From Nemertoderma westbladi (taxonomy: Eukaryota; Xenacoelomorpha; Nemertodermatida; Nemertodermatidae), in NCBI GenBank assembly GCA_032718475.1, contig JAUCBJ010008278.1, forward strand, positions 1-64,000: a stretch of 64,000 nt of DNA, in the 5' to 3' direction. Of the stretch, positions 43,317 to 58,210 are shown one piece after another (position 1 is the stretch's first letter; each line of letters opens with the position of its first letter). The translations under genes and the position numbers were made by a program. The notes below the pieces were generated by a model. It made no database searches. It saw only the letters and a program-made list of their open reading frames with translations, and had not been told where the DNA came from.

Positions 43317-44820
43317 TGACGGGCCTAGCGGCCCGATAAGGAACCGACTTTTTATTTTAAATAAAAGAGCCAACGAGAATTAGTATAGAACTAATAATTA
43401 TGTAAAAATACAATCATATTTCATACAATAATTATTAATAAATTCGATCTATTATTAGTTACTCAATTCTGGAACAACATCGACCTGCAACTAGTGAAGA
43501 CCTCGTTTTGGAATTTTGAAACCACACTGGTGCGATGCGCGATATCGTGTTTAGTTAATAAATTGAAAACTCCATCAATTCATGTGCAACCAGTAATAAG
43601 AAATCGCTATAAATGTAATTAAATAAAAATTATTCACGAAAAATTTTCCTCAAAAAGTATGAAGTCTTGGCATTGGTGACGCGAAACTAGGCTAGTGAGA
43701 TTCAGGATATTGCGTTTAATATAAAAATCGAAAACGCTATCGAATTCCGTTAAGGCGTTAATAAAATACTGCAACTTTTTTGAAATTTGTAAAATTCTAG
43801 AACTAGAAAAAATTCATTTTTGAACGGCGCTGTTTGGGGTTTCGAAACATGGATAGGCTGAAAGAGGACATCGAATTAATTTGAAAAATAAAAACCCCAT
43901 CGAATTTGGAAATAGCGTTCCGGAGTTATAGCGGATCGAAAAAAATTGACCCCCCCCCAGTCGCCAAAAATTTACAGTAATTTAAAATTTTGCAAAAAAA
44001 AATTTTTGCGTTATTTTTGATGGCGAATCGATTGGCAGTACTGGCTACGAAAAATTTTTTTTGAAGTTTTTGGTCAGAAAAAAAAACATGGAAAAAGTAT
44101 CCTTTTAAAAAGATTTTATGTCTTTGCCTATGGTCAGAGAATGATCCAACTCTGTAACTTGGCAATCGCTCAAATCCATTCAGCTGAATGGCACAGTAGA
44201 GTAAACTAAAGTAAATTCCCTATACAATGTTCTGAAGGGGAGACTGGCAGAGAGTAATCCAACAATAAAACATTTTGCAATAATGTTGGCATTAATGTAG
44301 CCAACACACTGTGTACATAAGTCATTCAGCTTACATTAGCAGAGGGAGTAACTTGTAGGTATTCCCATAGATTGGATTGGGAAGAGTAATTCAGCTGAGG
44401 CGATAATAGATTTCAAACGAAATCGACCAGTTAATATTTGCTTTGACAGAGTGTCCTAGGGCCTAAACAAACAGTATGGGTGTACTAAGTACAATAATCT
44501 TGGCAACCTCATCGATTTATACTAAGCCTTGTGTAGAAATCCATTACATAAGCCATTTTTCATCACGACACCAGCTGTTATTGGTGTTATTTTACCATTG
44601 CGCCTATGGCGTTTTTTCGTTTATGTCTATTTTTCGAGCCCACGGCTCATGGACGAAATAGCGGAACATACCAGGGACCTTAGAATCGCGGTATCTAGCC
44701 GCTGTGAAAATTTCATCAAAATCGTTAGAGTAGTTTTGGCTGTAGATTAGCCAGTCAGCCAGTCAATCAATCAATCAATCAGCCAACAATTCTTACAGTA
44801 ATGAACCTCTCGGTTCCTAA
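43317..44820 (+). mobile_element. Array unit 11 (type A, 5' CTAG missing)
   Basis: 1504 bp starting at TGACGGGCC; normal type A 3' end. Confidence 0.75.
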
Positions 44821-46329
44821 CTAGAGACGGCGTCAAGACGCCGTTAAGCAAGTCGGAAGTCGTCAATCAAAGGTAAGTTCCCTCAACAATGTTTACCTTT
44901 GTTCAGAAGGGAAGTGTTATTTATCTATGGTCAGAGAGAGATCCCACTCTGTAATTTGGCAATTGCTCAAATCCATTCAGCTGAATGACTCAGTAGAGTA
45001 AACTAAAGTAAATTCCCTCAGCCTCAACAATGTTTGCCTATGGTGTGAAGGGAATCTGACAGAGAATAATCTTAGCCACTAAATGTCATTCACCTAACAA
45101 AACATTTTGAATGCCACAGTGATTAACCCAATACAGATAATAAGCAGTTATTTTTATATTTCAAACTATAATGTTAGTGTAAGCCTTACAGAGTATCAGT
45201 ATGAGGCTGAGTAAACATTCCGCCTTATAAGCATACAGCCTCCACAGTATTAATGTTGGCCAAAAGATTTAAAAATAAAATACAGTGCAATAGTACTCTG
45301 TAACCTACAGTCATTCAGCTTGCACTAAATATCAATCACCTATAAAACATTTAAACATTTTGAATGCCACAGTGTGTAACCTGATACAGATAATAAGCAG
45401 TGATTTTTATGTTTTAAACTATAACGTTAGTGTTAGCCTTACAGTGTATCACTATGAAGCTGAGTAAACATTCGCCTTATAAGCATACAACCTCCAAAGT
45501 ATTAATGTTGGACGAAAGATTTAAAAATAAAATACAGTGCAGTAGTACTCTGTAACTAACAGTCATTCAGCTTGCACTAAATGTCAATCAACTATAAAAC
45601 ATTTTGAATGCCACAGTGATTATTAACCCAATACAGATAATAAGAAGTGATTTTTATATTTCAAACTATAATGTTAGTCTTAGCCTTACAGAGTATCAGT
45701 ATAAGGCTGAGTAAACATTCCACCTTATAAGCATACAGCCTCCACAGTATTAATGTTGGCATAATGTAGCCGATACACTGTATACCTAATAGTCATTCAG
45801 CAGGGGGAAGAGTTATTCAGCTGAGGCGGTAATAGATTGCAAACTAAACCAAACAGTTGACAGCCTCATCGATTTATACTAAGCCTGTGTAGAACCACAA
45901 ACTAAATCAACCAGTTAATATTTGCTTTGACAGAGAGTGCAGGGCCTAAACAAACAGTATGGGTGTACTAAGTACAATAATCTTGGCAACCTCATCGATT
46001 TATACTAAGCCTTGTGTAGAAATGCATTACATAAGCCATTTTTCATCAGGACACCAGCTGTCATTGATGTTATTTTACCATTGCGCCTATGGCGTTTTTT
46101 CGTTTATCTCTATTTTTCGAGCCCAGAGGCTATGGACGGAGTAGCCGATCATACCAGGGACCTTAGAATCGTGGTATCTAGTCGCTGTGAAAATTTCATC
46201 AAATTCGTTAGAGCAGTTTTGGCTGTAGATCAGTCAGTCAGTCAGCCAGCCAGTCAGCCAGCCAGTCAGCCAGCCAGTCAGCCAGTCAGTCAACAATTCT
46301 TACAGTAATCAAGTCTAACGACTTGCTAA
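44821..46329 (+). mobile_element. Array unit 12 (type B, long)
   Basis: 1509 bp. The interior contains three diverged sub-repeats (about 44930-45250, 45290-45500, 45545-45760) sharing TTCAAACTATAATGTTAGT and AGTATTAATGTTGG. Confidence 0.8.
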
Positions 46330-47825
46330 CTAGTGACGGGCCTAGCGGCCTGATAAGGAACCGACTTTTTATTTTAAATAAAAGAGACAACGAGAATTAG
46401 TATAGAACTAATAATTATCTAAAAATACAATCATATTTCATACAATAATTATTAATAAATTCGATCTATTATTAGTTGCTCAATTCTAGAACAAAATCGA
46501 CCTGCAACCAGTGAAGACCTCGTTTTGGAATTTCGAAACCACGCTGGTGCGATGCGCGATATCGTGTTTAGTTAATAAATTAAAAACTCCATCAATTCAT
46601 GTGCAATCAGTAATAAGAAATCGCTATAAATGTAATTAAATAAAAATTATTCTAGAAAAATTTTCCTCAAAAAGTATGAAATCTTGGCACTGGTGACGCG
46701 AAACTAGGCTAGTGAGATTCAGGATATTGCATTTAATATAAAAATCGAAAACGCTATCGAATTCCGTAAAGGCGTTAATAAAATACTGCAACTTTTTTGA
46801 AATTTGTAAAATTCTAGAACTAGAAAAAAATAATTTTTGAACGGCGCTGTTTGGGGTTTCGAAACATGGATAGGCTGAAAGAGGACATCGAATTAAGTTG
46901 AAAAATGAAAACCCCATCGAATTTGGACGAAGCGTTCCGGAGTTATAGCGGATCGAAAAAAATTGACCCCCCCCCAGTCGCCAAAAATTTACAGTAATTT
47001 AAAATTTTGCAAAAAAAATTTTTTGCGTTATTTTTGATGGCGAATCGATTGGCAGTACTGGCTACGAAAATTTTTTTTTGAAATTTTTGGTCAGAAAAAA
47101 AAACATGGAAAAAGTATATTTTTAAAAAGATTTGATGTCTTTGCCTATGGTCAGAGAATGATCCAACTCTGTAACTTGGCAATCGCTCAAATCCATTCAG
47201 CTGAATGGCACATTAGAGTAAACTAAAGTAAATTCCCTATACAATGTTCTGAAGGGGAGACTGACAGAGAGTTCAACAATAAAACATTTTGCAATAATGT
47301 TGACATTAATGTAGCCAACTCACTGTGTACTTAAGTCATTCAGCTTACATTAGCAGAGGGAGATATTCCCATAGAGTGCGCATTGGGAAGAGTAATTCAG
47401 CTGAGGCAATAATAGATTTCAAACTAAACCAACCAGTTAATATTTGCTTTGACAGAGTGTCCTAGGGCCTAAACAAACAGTATTGGTGTACTAAGTGAAT
47501 AATCTTGGCAACCTCATCGATTTATACTAAGCCTTGTGTAGAAATCCATTACGTAAGCCATTTTTCATCACGACACCAGCTGTTATTGGTGATATTTTAC
47601 CATTGCGCCTATGGCGTTTTTTCGTTTATGTCTATTTTTCGAGCCCACGGCTCATGGACGAAATAGCGGAACATACCAGAGACCTTAGAATCGCGGTATC
47701 CAGCCGCTGTGAAAATTTCATCAAAATCGTTAGAGTAGTTTTGGCTATAGATTAGCCAGCCAGTCAGCCAGCCAGTCAGCCAGTCAGCTAACAATTCTTA
47801 CAGTAATGAACCTCTCGGTTCCTAA
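46330..47825 (+). mobile_element. Array unit 13 (type A)
   Basis: 1496 bp; the 5' hairpin right arm is mutated (GGCCTG), weakening the stem. Confidence 0.8.
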
Positions 47826-49298
47826 CTAGTGACGGGCCTAGCGGCCCGATAAGGAACCGACTTTTTATTTTAAATAAAAGAGACAACGAGAATTAGTATA
47901 GAACTAATAATTATGTAAAAATACAATCATATTTCATACAATAATTATTAATAAATTCGATCTATTATTAGTTGCTCAATTCTAGAACAAAATCGACCTG
48001 CAACTAGTGAAGACCTCGTTTTGGAATTTCGAAACCACGCTGGTGCGATGCGCGATATCGTGTTTAGTTAATAAATTGAAAACTCCATCAATTCATGTGC
48101 AACCAGTAATATGAAATCGCGATAAATGTAATTAAATAAAAATTATTCTAGAAAAATTTTCCTCAAAAAGTATGAAGTCTTGGCATTGGTGACGCGAAAC
48201 TAGGCAAGTGAAATTCAGGATATTGCGTTCATTATAAAAATCGAAAACGCTATCGAATTCCGTAAAGGCGTTAATAAAATACTGCAACTTTTTTGAAATT
48301 TGTAAAATTCTAGAACTAGAAAAAATTAATTTTTGAACGGCGCTGTTTAGGGTTTCGAAACATGGATAGGCTGAAAGAGGACATCGAATTAAGTTGAAAA
48401 ATGAAAACCCCATCGAATTTGGACAAAGCGTTCCGGAGTTACAGCGGATCGAAAAAAATTGACCCCCCCCCCCAGTCGCCAAAAATTTACAGTAATTTAT
48501 AATTTTGCAAAAAAATTTTTTTGCGTTATTTTTGATGGCGAATCGATTGGCAGTACTGGCTAAGAAAAATTTTTTTTTGAAATTTTTGGTCAGAAAAAAA
48601 AAATGGAAAAATGTATATTTTTAAAAAGATTTGATGTCTTTGCCTATGGTCAGAGAATGATCCAACTCTGTAACTTGGCAATCGCTCAAATCCATTCAGC
48701 TGAATGGCACAGTAGAGTAAACTAAAGTAAATTCCCTATACAATGTTCTGAAGGGGAGACTGACAGAGAGTAATCCAACAATAAAACATTTTGCAATAAT
48801 GTTGGCATTAATGTAGCCAACTCACTGTGTACGTAACAGTCATTCAGCTTACATTAGCAGAGTGAGATATTCGCATATAATGCATTGGGAAGAGTAATTC
48901 AGCTGAGGCGATAAACTAAACCAACCCGTTAATGTTTGCTTTGACAGAGAGTGGTGGCCTATACAAACAGTGGGTGTACTGAGTATAATAATCTTGGCAA
49001 CCTCATCGATTTATTACTAAGCCTTCTGTAGAAATCCATTACATAAGCCATTTTTCATCAGGACACCAGCTGCTGTCATTGGTGTTATTTTACCATTGCG
49101 CCTATGGCGTTTTTTCGTTTATCTCTATTTTTCGAGCCCAAGGCTCATGGACGAAATAGCGGAACATACCAGGTACCTTAGAATCGCGGTATCCAGCCGC
49201 TGTGAAAATTTCATCAAAATCGTTAGAGTAGTTTTGGCTATAGATTAGCCAGCCAGTCAGTCAACAATTCTTACAGTAATGAACCTCTCGGTTCCTAA
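47826..49298 (+). mobile_element. Array unit 14 (type A)
   Basis: 1473 bp, standard ends. Confidence 0.8.
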
Positions 49299-50406
49299 CT
49301 AGAGACGGCGTCAAGACGCCGTTAAGCAAGTCGGAAGTCATCAATCAAATATAAATTCCCTCAACAATGTTTACCTATGGTCAGAATGGAAGGGCTATTT
49401 ACCTATGGTCAGAGAGAGATCCCACTCTGTAATTTGGCAATTGCTCAAATTCATTCAGTTGAATGGCACAGTAGAGTGAACTAAACTAAATTCCCTCAAC
49501 AATGTTTGGCTATGGTCTGAAAGAACTAACAGTCATTCAGCTTGCACAATGTCAATCACCTACAGTATAAAACATTTAGAATGCCACAGTGTGTATCCTG
49601 ATACAGATAATAAGCAGTGATATATATATTTCAAACTATAATGTTAGTGTTAGCCTTACACAGTATCAGTATGAGGCTGAGTAAACATTCCACCTTATAA
49701 GCATACTGCCTCCACAGAATTAATGTTGGCCGAAAGATTTAAAAATAAAACAATTATTATTATAAATACAGTGCAATCCAATAGTACCCAACACACTGTG
49801 TAACTAACAGTCAATCAGCTTACACGTCAATTAACATAGAAGAGAGAGTAACCTTGTAGATCGCCATAGAAAGCATTGGGAAGAGTTATTCAGCTGAGGC
49901 TGTAATAGCCGGCTAACCCAGTGAATGATTATAAAGTTGGCACTGTATGTACTTCCTTGTTAGGTGGCTCCCTATAGAATAGCAAACCAACCAGTTGATG
50001 TTTGTTTGCACAGAGTGGTTGGTAGGGCCTAAACAAACAGTATGGGTGTACTGAGTATAATACTCTTGGCAACCTCATCTATTTAATACTAAGCCTTGTG
50101 TAGAATTGCATTACATAAGTCATTTTTCATCAGGACACCAGCTGTCACGGGTGTTATTTTACCATTGCGCCTATGGCGTTTTTTTCGTTTATCTCTATTT
50201 TTCGAGCCCAGAGGCTATGGACGGAGTAGCCGATCATGCCAGGGACCTTAGAATCGCGGTATCTAGATGCTGTGAAAATTTCATCAAAATCGTTAGAGTA
50301 GTTTTGGCTGTAGATCAGCCAGCCAGCCAGCCAGCCAGTCAGCCAGCCAGCCAGCCAGTCAGTCAGTCAACAATTCTTACAGTAATCAAGTCTAACGACT
50401 TGCTAA
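49299..50406 (+). mobile_element. Array unit 15 (type B, short)
   Basis: 1108 bp; same subgroup as units 4 and 4' (TAATACTCTTGGCAACCTC variant). Confidence 0.8.
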
Positions 50407-51857
50407 CTAGTGACGGGCCTAGTGGCCCGATAAGGAACCGACTTTTTATTTTAAATAAAAGAGACAACGAGAATTAGTATAGAACTAATAATTATGTAAA
50501 AATACAATCATATTTCATACAATAATTATTAATAAATTCGATCTATTATTAGTTGCTCAATTCTAGAACAACTCGTTTTGGAATTTCGAAACCAAGCTGG
50601 TGCGATGCGCGATATCGTGTTTAGTTAATAAATTGAAAACTCCATCAATTCATGTGCAAGCAGTAATAAGAAATCGCTATAAATGTAATTAAGTAAAAAT
50701 TATTCTAGAAAAATTTTCCTCAAAAAGTATGAAGTCTTGGCATTGGTGACGCGAAACTAGGCTAGTGAGATTCAGGATATTGCGTTTAATATAAAAATCG
50801 AAAACGCTATCGAATTCCGTAAAGGCGTTAATAAAATACTGCAACTTTTTTAAAATTTGTAAAATTCTAGAACTAGAAAAAATCAATTTTTGAACGGCGC
50901 TGTTTGGGGTTTCGAAACATGGTTAGGCTGAAAGAGGACGTCGAATTAAGTTGAAAAATGAAAACCCCATCGAATTTGGACAAAGCGTTCCGGAGTTATA
51001 GCGGATCGAAAAAAATTGACCCCCCCCAGTCGCCAAAAATTTACAGCAATTTAAAATTTTGCAAAAAAATTTTTTTGCGTTATTTTTGATGGCGAATCGA
51101 TTGGCAGTACTGGCTACGAAAAAATTTTTTTTGAAATTTTTGGTCAAAAAAAAAACATGGAAAAAGTATATTTTTAAAAAGATTTCATGTCTTTGCCTAT
51201 GGTCAGAGAATGATCCAACTCTGTAACTTGGCAATCGCTCAAATCCATTCAGCTGAATGGCACAGTAGAGTAAACTAAATTAAATTCCCTATACAATGTT
51301 CTGAAGGGGAGACTGACAGAGAGTAATCCAACAATAAAACGGCATTAATGTAGCCAACACACTGTGTACTTAAGTCATTCAGCTTACATTAGCAGAGGGA
51401 GATATTCCCATAGAATGCGCATTGGGAAGAGTAATTCAGCTGAGGCAATAATAGATTTCAAACTAAACCAACCAGTTAATATTTGCTTTGACAGAGTGTC
51501 ATAGGGCCTAAACAAACAGTATGGGTGTACTAAGTATAATAATCTTGGCAACCTCATCGATTTATACTAAGCCTTGTGTAGAAATCCATTACATAAGCCA
51601 TTTTTCATCACGACACCAGCTGTTATTGGTGATATTTTACCATTGCACCAATGGCGTTTTTTCGTTTATGTCTATTTTTCGAGCCCATGGCTCATGGACG
51701 AAATAGCGGAACATACCAGGGACCTTCGAATCGCGGTATCTAGATGCTGTGAAAATTTCATCAAAATCGTTAGAGCAGTTTTGGCTGTAGATCAGTCAGC
51801 CAGCCAGTCAGCCAGTCAGCTAACAATTCTTACAGTAATGAACCTCTCGGTTCCTAA
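50407..51857 (+). mobile_element. Array unit 16 (type A)
   Basis: 1451 bp; the 5' hairpin loop is TAGT, stem intact; small internal deletions. Confidence 0.8.
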
Positions 51858-52964
51858 CTAGAGACGGCGTCAAGACGCCGTTAAGCAAGTCGGAAGTCAT
51901 CAATCAAATATAAATTCCCTCAACAATGTTTACCTATGGTCAGAATGGAAGGGCTATTTACCTATGGTCAGAGAGAGATCCCACTCTGTAATTTGGCAAT
52001 TGCTCAAATTCATTCAGTTGAATGGCACAGTAGAGTGAACTAAACTAAATTCCCTCAACAATGTTTGGCTATGGTCTGAAAGAACTAACAGTCATTCAGC
52101 TTGCACAATGTCAATCACCTACAGTATAAAACATTTAGAATGCCACAGTGTGTATCCTGATACAGATAATAAGCAGTGATATATATATTTCAAACTATAA
52201 TGTTAGTGTTAGCCTTACACAGTATCAGTATGAGGCTGAGTAAACATTCCACCTTATAAGCATACTGCCTCCACAGAATTAATGTTGGCCGAAAGATTTA
52301 AAAATAAAACAATTATTATTATAAATACAGTGCAATCCAATAGTACCCAACACACTGTGTAACTAACAGTCAATCAGCTTACACGTCAATTAACATAGAA
52401 GAGAGAGTAACCTTGTAGATCGCCATAGAAAGCATTGGGAAGAGTTATTCAGCTGAGGCTGTAATAGCCGGCTAACCCAGTGAATGATTATAAAGTTGGC
52501 ACTGTATGTACTTCCTTGTTAGGTGGCTCCCTATAGAATAGCAAACCAACCAGTTGATGTTTGTTTGCACAGAGTGGTTGGTAGGGCCTAAACAAACAGT
52601 ATGGGTGTACTGAGTACAATAATCTTGGCAACCTCATCGATTTATACTAAGCCTTGTGTAGAATTGCATTACATAAGCCATTTTCCATCAGAACACCAGC
52701 TGTCATGGGTGTTATTTTACCATTGCGCCTATGGCGTTTTTTTCGTTTATCTCTATTTTTCGAGCCCAGAGGCTATGGACGGAGTAGCCGATCATGCCAG
52801 GGACCTTAGAATCGCGGTATCTAGATGCTGTGAAAATTTCATCAAAATCGTTAGAGTAGTTTTGGCTGTAGATCAGCCAGCCAGCCAGCCAGCCAGTCAG
52901 CCAGCCAGCCAGCCAGTCAGTCAGTCAACAATTCTTACAGTAATCAAGTCTAACGACTTGCTAA
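51858..52964 (+). mobile_element. Array unit 17 (type B, short)
   Basis: 1107 bp, directly followed by a near-identical unit 18. Confidence 0.8.
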
Positions 52965-54071
52965 CTAGAGACGGCGTCAAGACGCCGTTAAGCAAGTCGG
53001 AAGTCATCAATCAAATATAAATTCCCTCAACAATGTTTACCTATGGTCAGAATGGAAGGGCTATTTACCTATGGTCAGAGAGAGATCCCACTCTGTAATT
53101 TGGCAATTGCTCAAATTCATTCAGTTGAATGGCACAGTAGAGTGAACTAAACTAAATTCCCTCAACAATGTTTGGCTATGGTCTGAAAGAACTAACAGTC
53201 ATTCAGCTTGCACAATGTCAATCACCTACAGTATAAAACATTTAGAATGCCACAGTGTGTATCCTGATACAGATAATAAGCAGTGATATATATATTTCAA
53301 ACTATAATGTTAGTGTTAGCCTTACACAGTATCAGTATGAGGCTGAGTAAACATTCCACCTTATAAGCATACTGCCTCCACAGAATTAATGTTGGCCGAA
53401 AGATTTAAAAATAAAACAATTATTATTATAAATACAGTGCAATCCAATAGTACCCAACACACTGTGTAACTAACAGTCAATCAGCTTACACGTCAATTAA
53501 CATAGAAGAGAGAGTAACCTTGTAGATCGCCATAGAAAGCATTGGGAAGAGTTATTCAGCTGAGGCTGTAATAGCCGGCTAACCCAGTGAATGATTATAA
53601 AGTTGGCACTGTATGTACTTCCTTGTTAGGTGGCTCCCTATAGAATAGCAAACCAACCAGTTGATGTTTGTTTGCACAGAGTGGTTGGTAGGGCCTAAAC
53701 AAACAGTATGGGTGTACTGAGTACAATAATCTTGGCAACCTCATCGATTTATACTAAGCCTTGTGTAGAATTGCATTACATAAGCCATTTTCCATCAGAA
53801 CACCAGCTGTCATGGGTGTTATTTTACCATTGCGCCTATGGCGTTTTTTTCGTTTATCTCTATTTTTCGAGCCCAGAGGCTATGGACGGAGTAGCCGATC
53901 ATGCCAGGGACCTTAGAATCGCGGTATCTAGATGCTGTGAAAATTTCATCAAAATCGTTAGAGTAGTTTTGGCTGTAGATCAGCCAGCCAGCCAGCCAGC
54001 CAGTCAGCCAGCCAGCCAGCCAGTCAGTCAGTCAACAATTCTTACAGTAATCAAGTCTAACGACTTGCTAA
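52965..54071 (+). mobile_element. Array unit 18 (type B, short)
   Basis: 1107 bp; appears identical to unit 17 by eye; the only B-B neighbour pair of short units. Confidence 0.8.
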
Positions 54072-55494
54072 CTAGTGACGGGCCTAGCGGCCCGATAAGG
54101 AACCGACTTTTTATTTTAAATAAAAGAGACAACGAGAATTAGTATAGAACTAATAATTATCTAAAAATACAATCATATTTCATACAATAATTATTAATAA
54201 ATTCGATCCATTATTAGTTGCTCAATTCTAGAACAAAATCGACCTGCAACTAGTGAAGACCTCGTTTTGGAATTTCGAAACCACGCTGGTGCGATGCGCA
54301 ATATCGTGTTTAGTTAATAAATTGAAAACTCCATCAATTCATGTGCAATCAGTAATAAGAAATCGCGATAAATGTAATTAAATAAAAATTATTCTAGAAA
54401 AATTTTCCTCAAAAAGTATGAAATCTTGGCATTGGTGACGCGAAACTAGGCTAGTGAGATTCAGGATATTGCGTTTAATATAAAAATCGAAAACGCTATC
54501 GAATTCCGTAAAGGCGTTAATAAAATACTGCAACTTTTTTGAAATTTGTAAAATTCTAGAACTAGAAAAAAATAATTTTTGAACGGCGCTGTTTGGGGTT
54601 TCGAAACATGGATAGGCTGAAAGAGGACATCGAATTAAGTTGAAAAATGAAAACCCCATCGAATTTGGACAAAGCGTTCCGGAGTTATAGCGGATCGAAA
54701 AAAATTGACCCCCCCCAGTCGCCAAAAATTTACAGTAATTTAAAATTTTGCAAAAAAAATTTTTTGCGTTATTTTTTATGGCGAATCGATTGGCAGTACT
54801 GGCTACGAAAAATTTTTTTTGAAATTTTTGGTCAGAAAAAAAAACATGGAAAAAGTATATTCTTAAAAAGATTTGATGTCTTTGCCTATGGTCAGAGAAT
54901 GATCCAACTCTGTACTTGGCAATCGCTCAAATCCATTCAGCTGAATGGCACAGTAGAGTAAACTAAATTAAATTCCCTATACAATGTTCTGAAGGGGAGA
55001 CTGACAGAGAGTAATCCAACAATAAAACATTTTGCAATAATGTTGGCATTAATGTAGCCAACACACTGTGTACTTAAGTCATTCAGCTTACATTAGCAGA
55101 GTGAGATATTCGCATAGAATGCATTGGGAAGAGTAATTCAGCTGAGGCGATTAACTAAACCAACCAGTTAATGTTTGCTTTGACAGAGAGTGGTTGCCTA
55201 TACAAACAGTATCAGTGTACTGAGTATAATAATCTTGGCAACCTCATCGATTTATTACTAAGCCTTGTGTAGAAATGCATTACATAAGCCATTTTTCATG
55301 AGGACACCAGCTGTCATTGGTGTTATTTTACCATTGCGCCAATGGCGTTTTTTCGTTGATGTCTATTTTTCGAGACCATGGCTCATGGACGAAATAGCGG
55401 AACATACCAGGGACCTTAGAATCGCGGTATCTAGCCGCTGTGAAAATTTCATCAAAATCGTTAGAGTAGTTTTGGCTGTAGATTAGCCAGCCAG

Positions 55495-55529
<35 letters not shown>

Positions 55530-55568
55530 GCCAACAATTCTTACAGTAATGAACCTCTCGGTTCCTAA
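54072..55568 (+). mobile_element. Array unit 19 (type A)
   Basis: 1497 bp; the tetranucleotide tract is expanded as TCAA repeats (55494-55530). Confidence 0.8.
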
Positions 55569-56783
55569 CTAGTGACGGGCCTAGCGGCCCGATAAGGAAC
55601 CGACTTTTTATTTCAAATAAAAGAGACAACGAGCTCGGCTCGGTCTGGCATGATTGGGCTCGATTCAGTTCGACTTGGCTTGATGGGCTCGGTTTGGCTC
55701 GATTGGGCTCGACTCAGCTTGATTGGGCTCGACTCGACTCAGCTCGATTCGTCTCAATCGGCTTGATTGGGTTCGACTCGGTTCGGTCTGGCTCGACTTG
55801 GCTCAATTGGGCTCGACTCGGCTCGATTGGTCTCGACTCAGCTCGATTGGGCTTGATTGGTCTTGATTCGGCTCGATTTGGCTCAACTTGGCTCAGTCTA
55901 GCTCGACTGGGCTCGGTCCGGCTCAATTGGGCGCGACTAGGCTTGATTTGGCTCGACTCGGCTCTATTGGGCTCGACTCGATTCGATTAGGCTCAACTCG
56001 GCTCCGTCCGGCTCGACTCGGCTCGACTCGGCTTGATTGGTCTCGACTCGACTCAGTCCGGCTCAATTTGGCGTGACATGGCTCGATTGGGTTCGGCTCG
56101 GCTCGATCTGAGTCGACTCAGCTCGATTCGGCTCAATCGGCTCGATTGGGTTTGACTCGGCTCGGTTCAGCTCGACTCGGCTCAATCCACTCGACTCGGC
56201 TCGGTTTGGATTGATTTGGGCTTGACTCGGCTTGATTTGGCTCAACTTGGCACAGTATGGCTCGATTGGGCTCGACTTGGCTCGGTCCGGCTCAATTGGG
56301 CTCGACTAGGATTGATTGGGTTCGACTCGGCTCTATTGGGCTCGACTCAACTCGATTGGGCTTGTCTCGGCTCAGTTTGGATCGCTCGGCTTGATTGGGC
56401 TCAACTCGGTTCCATTCGGCTAACTCGGCTCGATTGGCTCGTCTCGGCTTGATCGCCTCGATTGGTTCTATTCGGCTCGATTGACACACGCTGCTGGAAG
56501 GGTCAAAGCCAAACCCACGTGCTGCTCGAAGGGACGAAGTCAAACAGTGAGTCTATTATTTGATGTAACTCACGTGCTGCTCGAAGGACGCAACATCATA
56601 TATCAAGGGTCAAAGCAAAACTCACGTGCTGCTCGAAGGGACAAAGTCAAACAGTGTGTCTATTATTTGATGTAACTCACGTGCTGCTCGATGGGTCAAA
56701 GCCAAACTCACGTGCTGCTCGAAGGGACAAAGTCAAACATTGTGTCTAATATTTGATTAACTCACTTGCTGCTCGAAGGGCGA
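55569..56783 (+). mobile_element. Array unit 20 (type A 5' end with GGCTC satellite, 3' end missing)
   Basis: Satellite 55632-56482, then six CACGTGCTGCT repeats to 56780, then an abrupt join at GGGCGAGTATAGAAC to the interior of a type A unit. Breakpoint approximate. Confidence 0.7.
55632..56482. repeat. Degenerate GGCTC satellite
   Basis: Same family as the other arrays. Confidence 0.9.
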
Positions 56784-58210
56784 GTATAGAACTAATAATT
56801 ATGTAAAAATACAATCATATTTCATACAATAATTATTAATAAATTCGATCTATTATTAGTTGCTCAATTCTAGAACAAAATCGACCTGCAACTAGTGAAG
56901 ACCTCGTTTTGGAATTTCGAAACCACGCTGGTGCGATGCGCGATATCGTGTTTAGTTAATAAATTGAAAACTCCATCAATTCATGTGAAACCAGTAATAA
57001 GAAATCGCGATAAATGTAATTAAAAAAAATTATTCTAGAAAAATTTTCCTCAAAAAGTATGAAGTCTTGGCGTTGGTGACGCGAAACTAGGCTAGTGAGA
57101 TTCAGGATATTGCGTTTAATATAAAAATCGAAAACGCTATCGAATTCCGTAAAGGCGTTAATAAAATACTGCAACTTTTTTGAAATTTGTAAAATTCTAG
57201 AACTAGAAAAAATTAAATTTTGAACGGCGCTGTTTGGGGTTTCGAAACATGGATAGACTGAAAGAGGACATCGAATTAAGTTGAAAAATAAAAACCCCAT
57301 CGAATTTGGACAAAGCGTTCCGGAGTTATAGCGGATCGAAAAAAATTGACCCCCCCCCCCCCAGTCGCCAAAAATTTACAGTAATTTAAAATTTTGCAAA
57401 AAAAATTTTTTGCGTTATTTTTGATGGCGAATCGATTGGCAGTACTGGCTACGAAAAATTTTTTTTTGAAATTTTTGGTCAGAAAAAAAAACATGGAAAA
57501 AGTATATTTTTAAAAAGATTTGATGTCTTTGCCTATGGTCAGAGAATGATCCAACTCTGTAACTTGGCAATCGCTCAAATCCATTCAGCTGAATGGCACA
57601 ATAGAGTAAACTAAAGTAAATTCCCTATACAATGTTCTGAAGGGGAGACTGACAGAGAGTAATCCAACAATAAAACATTTTGCAATAATGTTGGCATTAA
57701 TGTAGCCAACACACTGTACTTAAAGTCATTCAGCTTACATTAGCAGAGTGAGATATTCTCATAGAATGCATTGGGAAGAGTAATTCAGCTGAGGCGATAA
57801 TAGATTTCTAACTAAACCAACCAGTTAATATTTGCTTTGACAGAGTGTCCTAGGGCCTAAACAAACAGTATGGGAGTACTGAGTACAATAATCTTGGCAA
57901 CCTCATCGATTTATACTAAGCCTTGTGTAGAAATCCATTACATAAGCCATTTTTCATCACGACACCAGCTGTTATTGGTGTTATTTTACCATTGCGCCTA
58001 TGGCGTTTTTTCGTTTATGTCTATTTTTCGAGCCCACGGCTCATGGACGAAATAGCGGAACATACAAGGGACCTTAGAATCGCGGTATCCAGCCGCTGTG
58101 AAAATTTCATCAAAATCGTTAGAGTAGTTCTGGCTATAGATTAACCAGCCAGCCAGTCAATCAATCAATCAGCCAACAATTCTTACAGTAATGAACCTCT
58201 CGGTTCCTAA
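56784..58210 (+). mobile_element. Array unit 21 (type A, 5' end missing)
   Basis: Begins inside the A interior about 70 bp from the usual 5' end; normal type A 3' end with CTAA at 58207-58210. Confidence 0.7.
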
